Below, one piece after another: positions 1 to 8,334 of a DNA stretch of 36,763 nt. The translations under genes were made by a program, and so were the position numbers. The stretch is taken from NCBI GenBank assembly GCA_025352905.1, contig JANXRX010000193.1, forward strand, positions 1-36,763, read 5' to 3'. This DNA is from Bacteroidota bacterium (lineage in GTDB: Bacteria > Bacteroidota > Bacteroidia > Chitinophagales > Chitinophagaceae). The notes under the pieces are model-generated. The model had not been told where the DNA came from, made no database searches, and saw nothing but the letters and a program-made list of their open reading frames with translations. Positions within the stretch are counted from its first letter, which is position 1. Each line of letters begins with the position of its first letter.

Positions 1-773
1 CCAGGGAATTTGCTAATTGTTCGGCTACGGTAAAACTACAGCTGGATAAAAAAAGCAGTTTTTTATTGTTAAAATTTGAAGTAGGCGGAAAGGCCAATAT
101 GTTCAAAGAATCGCTGTACATCGATTTTGCCTATTATAATATGGAGGTTTCAGATAAGATCGTACCTCAATCTTTTGTTGCGGCGGGTCCCGTACCTGCC
201 TATACTACTTTTGTGAATAACGGGGTCGTAAACCTGGTGGGGGTGGAATTAAGTGTGAATTATGTATATAAACCCAAACAGGAAGGATTCCTGCAATTGA
301 TCAGGCCTTTTCTTAATTACATGAATAACAGCAGTAAAAACGTGGACCTGAAAAGCGATAATAATAACGCTACTACTACAAAGGACTATTCCAATTATCG
401 CGTTAGCGGGCTGGCGCGGAATATATTAAATGCAGGCCTTGATATAGAAGCAGGATATGGCTTTTACCTGAACCTTACGGATATGTATTCCGATAACATG
501 CCGATCACCTTGGATAATACTGTTTTCGCTGATTCTTACAACCTGGTGAATACAAAAGCCGGTTACAGGAAAGAATTTGGCGGACGTGGCAGGGATAGAT
601 ACGGGTTGGATATTTTCTGGGGAATGAACAATGTGTTTAATGCAAGGTATGCCCAGTTCGTTGTGATCAATCTTGTTCCCGTGGCAGGTCAGCCAGCGCC
701 TAAATATTTTTCACCCGGTCCCCCATCCGCATTGTATGGTGGTATCAGTTTTCGGTATAAGTTCAATAAATAA
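1..773 (+). CDS. TonB-dependent outer-membrane receptor, C-terminal part (cut by window edge)
   Basis: This is the last ~255 residues of a TonB-dependent receptor; the plug and most of the barrel lie before the window. The frame is open from base 3 with no stop, so the first in-frame start-like codon (TTG at 66) is not a real start. The visible part is alternating beta-strand barrel sequence ending in the aromatic YKFNK typical of an outer-membrane barrel C-terminus. It aligns along its length with the end of the next gene: within SGLARNILNAGLDIEA..TDMY..MPI I count 21 identities in 34 residues, so the two are tandem paralogues. Such receptors import iron chelates or other large ligands using TonB energy; the substrate here is unknown. 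The first ~20 residues align poorly with the paralogue and include a seven-A run at 49-55, so a small frameshift there cannot be excluded. Confidence 0.85.
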   Translation, partial: REFANCSATVKLQLDKKSSFLLLKFEVGGKANMFKESLYIDFAYYNMEVSDKIVPQSFVAAGPVPAYTTFVNNGVVNLVGVELSVNYVYKPKQEGFLQLIRPFLNYMNNSSKNVDLKSDNNNATTTKDYSNYRVSGLARNILNAGLDIEAGYGFYLNLTDMYSDNMPITLDNTVFADSYNLVNTKAGYRKEFGGRGRDRYGLDIFWGMNNVFNARYAQFVVINLVPVAGQPAPKYFSPGPPSALYGGISFRYKFNK

Positions 774-786
774 TGCATAGTAACTA

Positions 787-3144
787 ATGAAGCGTTTAAA
801 CCTGCTGTTTTTTTCTTTGTGTATCTCCTTCTGTTCTTTTTCGCAGATACCTGTGAATGGAGTGGTAAGAGATATGTACACACACCAGCCTGTTCCGCAA
901 ACGCGGATTTATTCAGGGAGCGTTTCGGTTACCAGTAATATAGAGGGTCAATTCTCCATTACCCTTCCCGCCAAAAGCGTCCTGCATATCACCCATGCCG
1001 GATATATTTCAAGAGACATCAATATAAATGACAGTATCAGCGGATTGGTACTGATTATCGAATCTGGCAATACCTCGCGCAATGATATACAGGTGCAGGC
1101 CATGGTTAACAGGGGTAATGCACTGAACACACCGGGCGCCGTAGAAACTATTACATCCACGGATATCAACAGAACAAACGGCATTCGGTTGGAAAACTCC
1201 CTGAATCTTTTACCGGGTGTTCGTATGGAAAGAAGAACAGAAGGAGGTGGTTCGCGTATCGTGATACGGGGTTACGGAAACCAGTCAAACCTGATCGGTT
1301 CGGGTTATAAAGCGTATTATAACGGGATACCGCTAACAGATGCCGATGGTACCACCCTGTTGGATGATGTTGATTTTGCAACACTTGGCAGGGTAGAAGT
1401 ATTCAAGGGCCCGGCTTCCGGAATATATGGTGCGGGTATCGGCGGTGTGGTGAACATGGTTGGCGAAAAAGCGCCGGAAGGAATATCGGTGAGGCAATAC
1501 ACCGAAGCCGGATCTTATGGAATGCTGCGTACCAATTCTTCACTAGGGATCGGCACTGGACAGTCGAATATATTGGTGAATTACGGCCGGCAACTGATGG
1601 ATGGTTACCGCCTGCATTCTGCATCAAAAAAAGATTTTCTCACTTTTTCGGGTGATTTCTTTGCGACAGAAAAAAGAACCATTTCCTTTTTCTTCGCGTA
1701 TACCAAACAATTGGACCAGTTGGCCGGCCAGTTAAATCAGCGCCAGTTACATGCCGTTCCTGACACGGCGGAACTTGCCCTGCTTCAGAACGATGCCAAT
1801 ATAGAGATCGAAAATTTCCGTACCGGCATCACACAGGAATACCGGTTTGGCCATCATTTTATTAATAAAACAACACTGTTTTTCTCCGGGGGAACGATCG
1901 ATCAGCCTTCGTATACGACACTGAATAAAACCAATAAAAGTAAGTTCGGTGGAAGAACTTCTTTTGAATGGCAACAGCAGATAGGGCAGGAAACGGCCAT
2001 ATTCAGCGCCGGCGCCGAGATGATCAAGAATATTAATTACCAGAAATCCTATGGCTTTACCGCAGGTGTGCTGGGTACCTTACGTTCCGACCTTGAAGTA
2101 AAACCTGCCATGTACCATGTGTTCTCACAGGTAAATCTTTCTTTGCAGGAAGGAACGGTGATCACGGCTGGTGGAAGTATGAATTACATGGAATACAATA
2201 TCGTTGACGATCGTCCCGCACTGTCGGGTTATGTGAATACATCGGGTTACAAACGTTTCAGGCCGCTGTTTACACCGGATTTTGCGATTAGTCATTTTCT
2301 GAATAAAAACAAGACCATTTCTTTCTATGCAGGCTATCATGTAGGCTATGCACCACCAGCCACCAGCCAGGTGGTGATTACCCAAACCGGGGTCGTAAAC
2401 ACCGCATTAAATCCGGAGATAGCCGAGTCGTTTGAAATGGGTACCAAGGGAAGCCTGGCGAACGGGAAATTAAATTACCGGATTGCCTTCTTCAATATGG
2501 ATGTAAGAGACAAATTGGTGAGCCAGAATTTTAACGCTGCCAATGGCATCCCGGCTTATACGATTACTACCAATGCCGGAACGGTGAATGGAAAAGGGAT
2601 CGAACTGGGTCTTGAGTATGCCTATACCTCTGCAACAGGTGCGCTTGCATTGGTAAGGCCTTTTCTTTCCTGGACCTATAACGATTTTATCAACGTAGAG
2701 TATAAAAGTGATAACAACAATAATTCCGCAACCAAAAATTACGATGGGTTACCCGTAAGCGGGATCGCCAAAAATGTATTGAATGGCGGTATCGATATCG
2801 AAGCAGCCAATGGCCTTTACCTCTATTTTACCGATATGTACACGGGTAAAATGCCTATTGTTAACGATAGATCCGAGTATGCCGGTGCCTATAGCCTTGT
2901 GAACGGGAAGATCGGCTGGCGTAAAAAAATAAGTTCATCCCATTCTTCCAGAAGCTGGGTGATAGAACTGTTTGCAGGAATGGATAATATCACCAACCAG
3001 CTATACTCCCCAATGATATCGCTTAATCAAACCTATATCGGGCCAACACCCGCCGTGGCGGGTTCCTCGCAGGCATTGTTCTTTAACCCGGCGCCGCCGA
3101 AAGCAACCTGGTATTCCGGATGCAGTTTGCGGATCTCACTGTAA
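787..3144 (+). CDS. TonB-dependent receptor with N-terminal carboxypeptidase-like domain
   Basis: An outer-membrane receptor of 785 residues. A signal peptide ends near residue 19 (LFFSLCISFCSFS then QIP). A carboxypeptidase-regulatory-like beta-sandwich follows (about 22-95, VNGVVRDMYTHQPVPQTRIYSG). The plug spans about 110-220, with LNLLPGVRMERR, IVIRGYG, YYNGIPLTDADG and the closing VEVFKGPASGIYGAG..GGVVNM. The rest is a 22-strand-type barrel, including LNPEIAESFEMGTKG. It starts 13 bp after the preceding paralogue, so both are probably on one transcript and arose by tandem duplication. No SusD-like partner is next to it, which argues against a SusC glycan system; plug style resembles FecA-like siderophore or iron-citrate receptors, but substrate is not readable from sequence. 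It converges with purC, with only 6 bp between stop codons. Confidence 0.93.
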   Translation: MKRLNLLFFSLCISFCSFSQIPVNGVVRDMYTHQPVPQTRIYSGSVSVTSNIEGQFSITLPAKSVLHITHAGYISRDININDSISGLVLIIESGNTSRNDIQVQAMVNRGNALNTPGAVETITSTDINRTNGIRLENSLNLLPGVRMERRTEGGGSRIVIRGYGNQSNLIGSGYKAYYNGIPLTDADGTTLLDDVDFATLGRVEVFKGPASGIYGAGIGGVVNMVGEKAPEGISVRQYTEAGSYGMLRTNSSLGIGTGQSNILVNYGRQLMDGYRLHSASKKDFLTFSGDFFATEKRTISFFFAYTKQLDQLAGQLNQRQLHAVPDTAELALLQNDANIEIENFRTGITQEYRFGHHFINKTTLFFSGGTIDQPSYTTLNKTNKSKFGGRTSFEWQQQIGQETAIFSAGAEMIKNINYQKSYGFTAGVLGTLRSDLEVKPAMYHVFSQVNLSLQEGTVITAGGSMNYMEYNIVDDRPALSGYVNTSGYKRFRPLFTPDFAISHFLNKNKTISFYAGYHVGYAPPATSQVVITQTGVVNTALNPEIAESFEMGTKGSLANGKLNYRIAFFNMDVRDKLVSQNFNAANGIPAYTITTNAGTVNGKGIELGLEYAYTSATGALALVRPFLSWTYNDFINVEYKSDNNNNSATKNYDGLPVSGIAKNVLNGGIDIEAANGLYLYFTDMYTGKMPIVNDRSEYAGAYSLVNGKIGWRKKISSSHSSRSWVIELFAGMDNITNQLYSPMISLNQTYIGPTPAVAGSSQALFFNPAPPKATWYSGCSLRISL

Positions 3145-3150
3145 TTATTT

Positions 3151-4083
3151 TCAAATTGCCTTCAACCGCTTCAAAGCATCCAGAACCGCGATCTCTGTAA
3201 GATTATCTGTTACCGTCTGCGGTTCAAAAGAATGACCGGTCACTTTTTCAAAGAGTTCAATATATCTTTTACTGATCGTATCTATCCATTCATCTGTCAT
3301 TTCCGGCACTGACTGCCCCTCCTTACCCATAAAATTATTTTCGATCAGCCATTCCCTTACAAATTCTTTGCTTAGCTGTTTTTGCTTTTCACCTTTTGCC
3401 TGTCGCCCGGCAAATCCATCCGCATAAAAATACCTTGATGAATCGGGTGTGTGTATCTCATCCATCAGGTAAATGGTATCGCCGATTTTGCCAAACTCAT
3501 ATTTGGTATCTGCCAGGATCAATCCTTGTTTGGCGGCGATCTCTTTACCCCTTGCAAACAATGCGAGCGTATATTTTTCCAGTACTTCCCAATCCGCTAC
3601 TGTGGCAAGCCCACGGGCGATGATCTCTTCTTTTGAAATATCTTCATCATGGCCCTCCTCCGCTTTGGTAGAGGGAGTAATAATAGGTTCGGGAAAAAAA
3701 TCATTTTCTTTTAATCCTTCTGCCAGCTGTGCACCGCAGAGTTCCCGTTTACCGGATTGATAAGTGCGCCAGGCATGGCCCACCATATTACCCCTCACCA
3801 CCATTTCAATTTTGAAGGGAACACAACGTTTGCCAATAGATACATGGGGAGCCGGAACAGCTACCAGCCAGTTAGGACAGACATCCGCCGTTGCCTCCAG
3901 CATATAAGCCGCTATCCGGTTCAACACCTGGCCCTTATAGGGGATGGGACGCGGCAGGATCACATCAAAAGCGGAAATGCGGTCGCTGGCCACCATCACC
4001 AGCCAATCCGGGTCAATACTGTACACATCTCTTACCTTTCCATGATAGAGATTTGTCTGGGAAGGAAATTGAAAGAATGACAT
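3151..4083 (-). CDS. purC: Phosphoribosylaminoimidazole-succinocarboxamide synthase (SAICAR synthase)
   Basis: Catalyses the ATP-dependent joining of aspartate to CAIR, giving SAICAR, in cytosolic de novo purine synthesis. At 310 residues it matches the longer SAICAR synthase type rather than the ~240-residue one. Family motifs are in order: GKVRDVY near 15-21 (nucleotide loop), ASDRISAFD near 32-40, [13 protein letters not shown], the substrate-binding [12 protein letters not shown] near 136-147, LADTKYEFG, and [11 protein letters not shown] near 213-223. It stands alone between two TonB receptor genes with no other pur genes nearby. Upstream on its own strand is a TAATTTTA element close to, but not matching, the Bacteroidota -7 consensus. 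Confidence 0.97.
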   Translation of the reverse strand: MSFFQFPSQTNLYHGKVRDVYSIDPDWLVMVASDRISAFDVILPRPIPYKGQVLNRIAAYMLEATADVCPNWLVAVPAPHVSIGKRCVPFKIEMVVRGNMVGHAWRTYQSGKRELCGAQLAEGLKENDFFPEPIITPSTKAEEGHDEDISKEEIIARGLATVADWEVLEKYTLALFARGKEIAAKQGLILADTKYEFGKIGDTIYLMDEIHTPDSSRYFYADGFAGRQAKGEKQKQLSKEFVREWLIENNFMGKEGQSVPEMTDEWIDTISKRYIELFEKVTGHSFEPQTVTDNLTEIAVLDALKRLKAI

Positions 4084-4229
4084 GCGTAAAATTACCTACC
4101 ACATTGATAAATAAGGCTTAACGAAAGCTGTTTTTCTCAACAATGGGCCGGCTTTTGTGGACAAATTAAATTTTTACAGAATACTAACAAATGCTATTTT
4201 TAATAACAATTCATTCTAAACTTGCTTAT

Positions 4230-7166
4230 ATGAGACGATTATTAACGCATTGCGTACTGCTTGTTATTGGTACAACTCTCTGTGTATCAACGATGGCGCA
4301 GATGACTACGACAGTATCGGGTAGCGTAAAGAACGGAAAATCACAAGAAGCCATTTCGGCCGTTTCTGTTACCGTAAAGGGAAGTTCTTCCGGAACTTTT
4401 TCCGATGATAAAGGAAATTTCAGGTTCTCAACCCTGCAGAAACTCCCTCTTACCCTTGTTTTCTCCTCCGTTGGTTATGCCACTAAGGAGTTTATGGTAA
4501 GAAGCAACAATGAAACCGTAAATGTGAGCCTCGATGTCTCTTTTACATTGGGAGATGAAGTGGTGGTTGCCGCCTCAAGGATACCGGAAAGGATCCTTGA
4601 ATCACCGGTATCTATCGAGCGGATCAGTGCAGCGGCTATCCGCAATACACCGCAAGCCAACTATTACGACATGATCACCAACCTGAAAGGGGTAGACGTG
4701 GTCGCAGCCAGTTTAACTTTCCGCAGCGTAGGTACCCGTGGCTTTAACAATAGCGGTAACACACGCCTGAACCAATTGGTGGACGGAATGGATAACCAGG
4801 CGCCGGGTCTCAACTTTTCAGTAGGTAACGTATTGGGTCTTACAGAACTGGACGTAGAAAGCATGGAATTACTGCCCGGAGCGTCTTCTGCACTATATGG
4901 CTCGGGCGGTATGAATGGTACCGTGCTGATCAACAGTAAAAATCCTTTTAAATACCAGGGACTGAGTTTCCAGATCAAACAAGGGATCAAGGACGTAGAT
5001 GGTTCACAGCGTCCTACTTCTTCCTATACCGACTGGAGCATGCGTTGGGCACAGAAAGTTTCTGAAAAACTGGCTTTCAAAATAGGCGCACAATTTGTTC
5101 AGGCAAAAGACTGGCTGGCCAATCAATCAGATAATTATCTCCGCCCACCTTCACCAGGCGCGCCATCTCCCAATGGCGGTGTTACCAGCGGAACAAGGTT
5201 AAGCGATCCTAACTATGACGGAGTAAACTTTTATGGTGATGAAACCAACCAGAACATGAGTTCTATTGCGGCGAGTGTGATCACTTCAACCGGTCTTCCT
5301 GCTTCATCGATAGCTGCTTTTAATGGCTTCCTCGCAGCCAACCCGGGCGCAAATCTTGCCGCATTCAATTCTTTTCTTACATCAGCCGGTGCAGGTGCAT
5401 TGGTAGCCGCAGGCGCTTCTCCTTTTATTTATGGAAACAGCCCAAGCCGTAACTATTTTAATAACCAGTATGTAAGCAGAACCGGTTACAACGAAAAAGA
5501 TGTATTAAATCCAGGTACGGTTAACGTAAAACTGACTGGCGCCGTTTATTATAAATTATCTGATAAAACAGAAGCCTCTTTCCTCGCCAACTGGGGAACA
5601 GGTACCAGTGTGTATACGGGAAGCGATCGTTATTCACTGGATGGATTGAAAATGGGACAATATAAACTGGAAGTGAAAAGCAAGAACTGGTTCTTACGTG
5701 CCTATACAACTCATGAAAATTCAGGCAACTCATTTAACGCCACCATTACCACACGTTTGTTTAATGAGGCATGGAAACCAAGTACTACCTGGTACCCGAC
5801 CTATATTTCGGCGTTGGTTAATTACCGCGATGCAGGTTTGGCAAATACTGATGCCAATAATGCAGCAAGAGCCATTGCCGACCAGGGAAGGCCTACCGGT
5901 TTCATCGGTAATAATCCTTTATTCCAAAAAGTGGCCAGTACCCCCATATCACAGGGAGGCGGTAAATTCCTCGATGCAAGTCGTTTAAATGTATTTGAAG
6001 GACAATACAATCTTTCCAATGACCTTAATCTGACCAAATCCGGAACAGACTTTTTGATCGGCGCCAGCACCAAAAGATATATCCTGAATTCACAGGGTAC
6101 TCTGTTTGCGGATACCGCCGGTACTATTAAGATAGATGAAGTGGGTGCATATGCCCAGTTATCACAGAAACTGTTCAACGATGTGCTGAAACTGAGTGTT
6201 TCCGGACGTTATGATAAGAACACCAATTTTGATGGCCGTTTTACACCAAGGGCCTCAGCCGTAGTGAAACTGGCAAAAGACCATAACCTGCGTTTCTCTT
6301 ACCAGGAAGCCTACCGTTTTCCAACTACACAGAACCAGTGGATCAATCTCCTGGTGGGTGGTGGTACCCGGTTAATGGGTGGATTGCCGCAACTAAGAAA
6401 TTATTACAACTTCTCAGGTAACCCGGCTTATACAGTAGCAAGTGTTACCGCTTTTGGCGTCACTGCCGCAGCAGGAGCGCCTAATGCCACGTTGTTACAG
6501 CAACAGCAGTTTGGCGATTTTAAACCTGAATCGAGCCAGTCTTTTGAAGTGGGGTATAAGGGTTTGATCGAAAAAAGATTATTGATCGATGCCTACACGT
6601 ATATAGCTACTTACAGGGATTTCATCAGCAGCGTTTCTGTGATACAGGCAAGAGTAGCGCCAACCACAGCGGCTTCTGTATTTGACCTGCTGGATGCCAA
6701 TAAACGTATCGGTTACAGCATCTCTGTAAATACACCGGGTAATGTACATACCAGTGGCTGGGGAGTTTCTGCCGAATACTTATTGCCTAAGAACTATTCA
6801 GTAAGCGGTAACCTGTATTCTGATGTGATCGGTGCATTGCCAGCCGGTTTTGTATCTTATTTCAACACACCTAAATACCGTACCAACCTCGCCTTTAATA
6901 ACAGCGGTTTCGGAATGGATAACCGTTTCGGTTTCAGCGTTGTGTACAGGTGGGTGGACAGCTTTTTCTATGAAGGAACTTTTGCTGTAGGCAATATACC
7001 TTCTTACAGCACCCTGGATGCGATGGTGAGCTATAAACTCCCTGCTTCTAAATCCCTGATAAAACTGGGCGCTACCAACTTAACGAACAGTTATTACCGT
7101 ACCGGTTTTGGTAACCCGTCTATCGGCGGTTTGTACTATATCAGTTTTGGCTGGAACGTATTTTAA
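4230..7166 (+). CDS. Large TonB-dependent receptor with carboxypeptidase-like N-terminal domain
   Basis: An outer-membrane receptor of 978 residues. I chose ATG 4230 because it begins a good signal peptide (MRRLLTHCVLLVIGTTLCVSTMAQ in two parts, cut after TMA); an in-frame ATG at 4191 would put 13 extra residues ahead of it. Then come a carboxypeptidase-regulatory-like domain (SGSVKNGKSQEAISAVSVTVKG), a plug with VVVAASRIPERILESPVSIE, FRSVGTRGFNN and MELLPGASSALYGSGGMNG, and a barrel ending in SFGWNVF. It differs from the other three receptors in the window and is longer. An Ala/Ser/Gly-rich insert around residues 350-410 is probably an extracellular loop. No SusD partner is adjacent. A strong terminator follows the gene. 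Substrate unknown. Confidence 0.93.
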   Translation: MRRLLTHCVLLVIGTTLCVSTMAQMTTTVSGSVKNGKSQEAISAVSVTVKGSSSGTFSDDKGNFRFSTLQKLPLTLVFSSVGYATKEFMVRSNNETVNVSLDVSFTLGDEVVVAASRIPERILESPVSIERISAAAIRNTPQANYYDMITNLKGVDVVAASLTFRSVGTRGFNNSGNTRLNQLVDGMDNQAPGLNFSVGNVLGLTELDVESMELLPGASSALYGSGGMNGTVLINSKNPFKYQGLSFQIKQGIKDVDGSQRPTSSYTDWSMRWAQKVSEKLAFKIGAQFVQAKDWLANQSDNYLRPPSPGAPSPNGGVTSGTRLSDPNYDGVNFYGDETNQNMSSIAASVITSTGLPASSIAAFNGFLAANPGANLAAFNSFLTSAGAGALVAAGASPFIYGNSPSRNYFNNQYVSRTGYNEKDVLNPGTVNVKLTGAVYYKLSDKTEASFLANWGTGTSVYTGSDRYSLDGLKMGQYKLEVKSKNWFLRAYTTHENSGNSFNATITTRLFNEAWKPSTTWYPTYISALVNYRDAGLANTDANNAARAIADQGRPTGFIGNNPLFQKVASTPISQGGGKFLDASRLNVFEGQYNLSNDLNLTKSGTDFLIGASTKRYILNSQGTLFADTAGTIKIDEVGAYAQLSQKLFNDVLKLSVSGRYDKNTNFDGRFTPRASAVVKLAKDHNLRFSYQEAYRFPTTQNQWINLLVGGGTRLMGGLPQLRNYYNFSGNPAYTVASVTAFGVTAAAGAPNATLLQQQQFGDFKPESSQSFEVGYKGLIEKRLLIDAYTYIATYRDFISSVSVIQARVAPTTAASVFDLLDANKRIGYSISVNTPGNVHTSGWGVSAEYLLPKNYSVSGNLYSDVIGALPAGFVSYFNTPKYRTNLAFNNSGFGMDNRFGFSVVYRWVDSFFYEGTFAVGNIPSYSTLDAMVSYKLPASKSLIKLGATNLTNSYYRTGFGNPSIGGLYYISFGWNVF

Positions 7167-7189
7167 CGGATACAGACCATGCCTTCTTA

Positions 7190-7219
7190 AAAGAACCCCG
7201 CTTACCGGCGGGGTTCTTT
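7190..7219 (+). terminator. Rho-independent terminator after the large TonB receptor
   Basis: A perfect 12-bp stem (AAAGAACCCCGC paired with GCGGGGTTCTTT) closes a six-base loop. It begins 24 bp after the receptor stop and ends the transcript before the pdhB promoter. Confidence 0.9.
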
Positions 7220-7237
7220 GCGTAAATACCCAACAGT

Positions 7238-7270
7238 TTTGGTTTTGTACCCTATAATCTTATATTTTTG
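7238..7270 (+). promoter_or_regulatory. Bacteroidota-type promoter for pdhB
   Basis: TTTG at 7238-7241, a 21-bp spacer, then the exact -7 element TATTTTTG at 7263-7270. This matches the known Bacteroidota housekeeping consensus TTTG-N19-21-TAnnTTTG. It lies 25 bp before the chosen pdhB start, implying a very short leader, and supports ATG 7295 over the TTG inside the -7 element. Confidence 0.6.
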
Positions 7271-7294
7271 CTGCTCAATGATAAACAGGATATT

Positions 7295-8281
7295 ATGCGT
7301 TCAATAGCTTTCCGGGAGGCTTTAAGAGAAGCCATGAATGAAGAAATGAGAAGGGATGACAGGGTGTTCCTGCTGGGAGAAGAAGTGGCAGAATACAATG
7401 GCGCTTATAAAGTTAGCCAGGGGATGCTGGCCGAATTCGGCGAAAAACGCGTGATTGATACACCTATCTCTGAACTGGGTTTTACTGCCATCGCAGTAGG
7501 CGCGGCACAAAGTGGTTTACGTCCTATTGTTGAATACATGACCTGGAACTTTGCCGTATTGTCTATGGACCAGATCCTGAACACGGCATCAAAAATGCTG
7601 GCCATGAGTGGCGGGCAGATCGGTTGCCCGATTGTACTCCGTGGCGCCAATGGGAGTGCCGGTCAGTTAGGCGCCCAGCACTCTACCGCCTTTGATAGTT
7701 ATTATGCCAATATACCGGGCCTTAAAGTAGTGTCTCCATCTAATGGCTATGATGCCAAGGGTTTGCTGAAACAGGCCATCCGCTACGAAGAGGATCCCGT
7801 GATCTTTATGGAAAGTGAAGTGATGTATGGCGATAAATCGGAGGTTCCCGAAGAAGAATATTATATCCCGTTGGGGAAAGCAGATGTAAAAAAACAGGGA
7901 AGGGATGTAACCATCGTTTCTTATAATAAGATGATGAAAGTGGCGCTGGGTGCAGCCGCCGAACTGGAGAAAGAAGGTGTGAGCGCAGAAGTGATCGACC
8001 TGAGAACGATACGCCCCCTCGACTGGATGACCATCCTCGAAAGTGTAAAAAAGACCAACCGCCTCGTGATCGTGGAAGAACAATGGCCATTTGCCTCGAT
8101 CTCTTCCGAGATCACGTATCGTATACAGAAAGAAGGATTTGATTACCTCGATGCGCCCATCCGCCGTATTACCAGCGCCGATGCGCCGATGCACTATGCG
8201 CCTAACCTCGCGGCCCTCGCCATACCAGATGTAGCCAGGACAGTTAAACTGGTAAAAGAAGTCATGGGGCAGAAAAAATAG
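7295..8281 (+). CDS. pdhB: Pyruvate dehydrogenase E1 component, beta subunit
   Basis: This is the beta subunit of the thiamine-diphosphate E1 enzyme, which decarboxylates pyruvate and passes the acetyl group to the E2 lipoyl domain. The 328 residues begin FREALREAMNEEMRRD, followed by LLGEEVAEYNGAYKVSQGML, PISELGFTAIAVGAAQ, GANGSAGQLGAQHS and, in the C-terminal transketolase-like domain, VIDLRTIRPLDW and EEQWPFASISSEI. Start: a TTG at 7268 extends the frame by nine residues but lies inside the predicted promoter, so ATG 7295 is preferred. Neither the E1 alpha nor the E2 gene is adjacent; separate loci are common in this phylum. It could formally be a branched-chain 2-oxoacid dehydrogenase beta subunit, but the N-terminus is closer to the pyruvate type. 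Note that lipA, which makes its lipoyl cofactor, lies 21 kb away in this window. Confidence 0.93.
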   Translation: MRSIAFREALREAMNEEMRRDDRVFLLGEEVAEYNGAYKVSQGMLAEFGEKRVIDTPISELGFTAIAVGAAQSGLRPIVEYMTWNFAVLSMDQILNTASKMLAMSGGQIGCPIVLRGANGSAGQLGAQHSTAFDSYYANIPGLKVVSPSNGYDAKGLLKQAIRYEEDPVIFMESEVMYGDKSEVPEEEYYIPLGKADVKKQGRDVTIVSYNKMMKVALGAAAELEKEGVSAEVIDLRTIRPLDWMTILESVKKTNRLVIVEEQWPFASISSEITYRIQKEGFDYLDAPIRRITSADAPMHYAPNLAALAIPDVARTVKLVKEVMGQKK

Positions 8282-8326
8282 TTCATAGCATATGGTTCAT
8301 GAACCATGATCTATGATCCATGAACT
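8280..8326. repeat. Imperfect intergenic palindrome built from the word TTCATG
   Basis: The spacer after pdhB is nearly self-complementary. Its core is a perfect 16-bp palindrome (8292-8307, ATGGTTCATGAACCAT). The outer arms AGTTCATAG (8280-8288) and CCATGAACT (8318-8326) pair at 8 of 9 positions. The left arm starts inside the pdhB stop codon. It has no T-tract, so it is a weak terminator at best. Confidence 0.8.
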
Positions 8327-8334
8327 CATTTTAA

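Noticed and set aside
1..66. Frameshift or pseudogene at the start of the window
   Set aside because: The frame is open throughout; weak similarity over ~20 residues near a seven-A run is not enough to call a break.
7667..8194. A 175-codon open frame antisense to pdhB
   Set aside because: It lies wholly opposite a conserved gene, and its translation shows low-complexity His/Phe-rich sequence typical of antisense frames.
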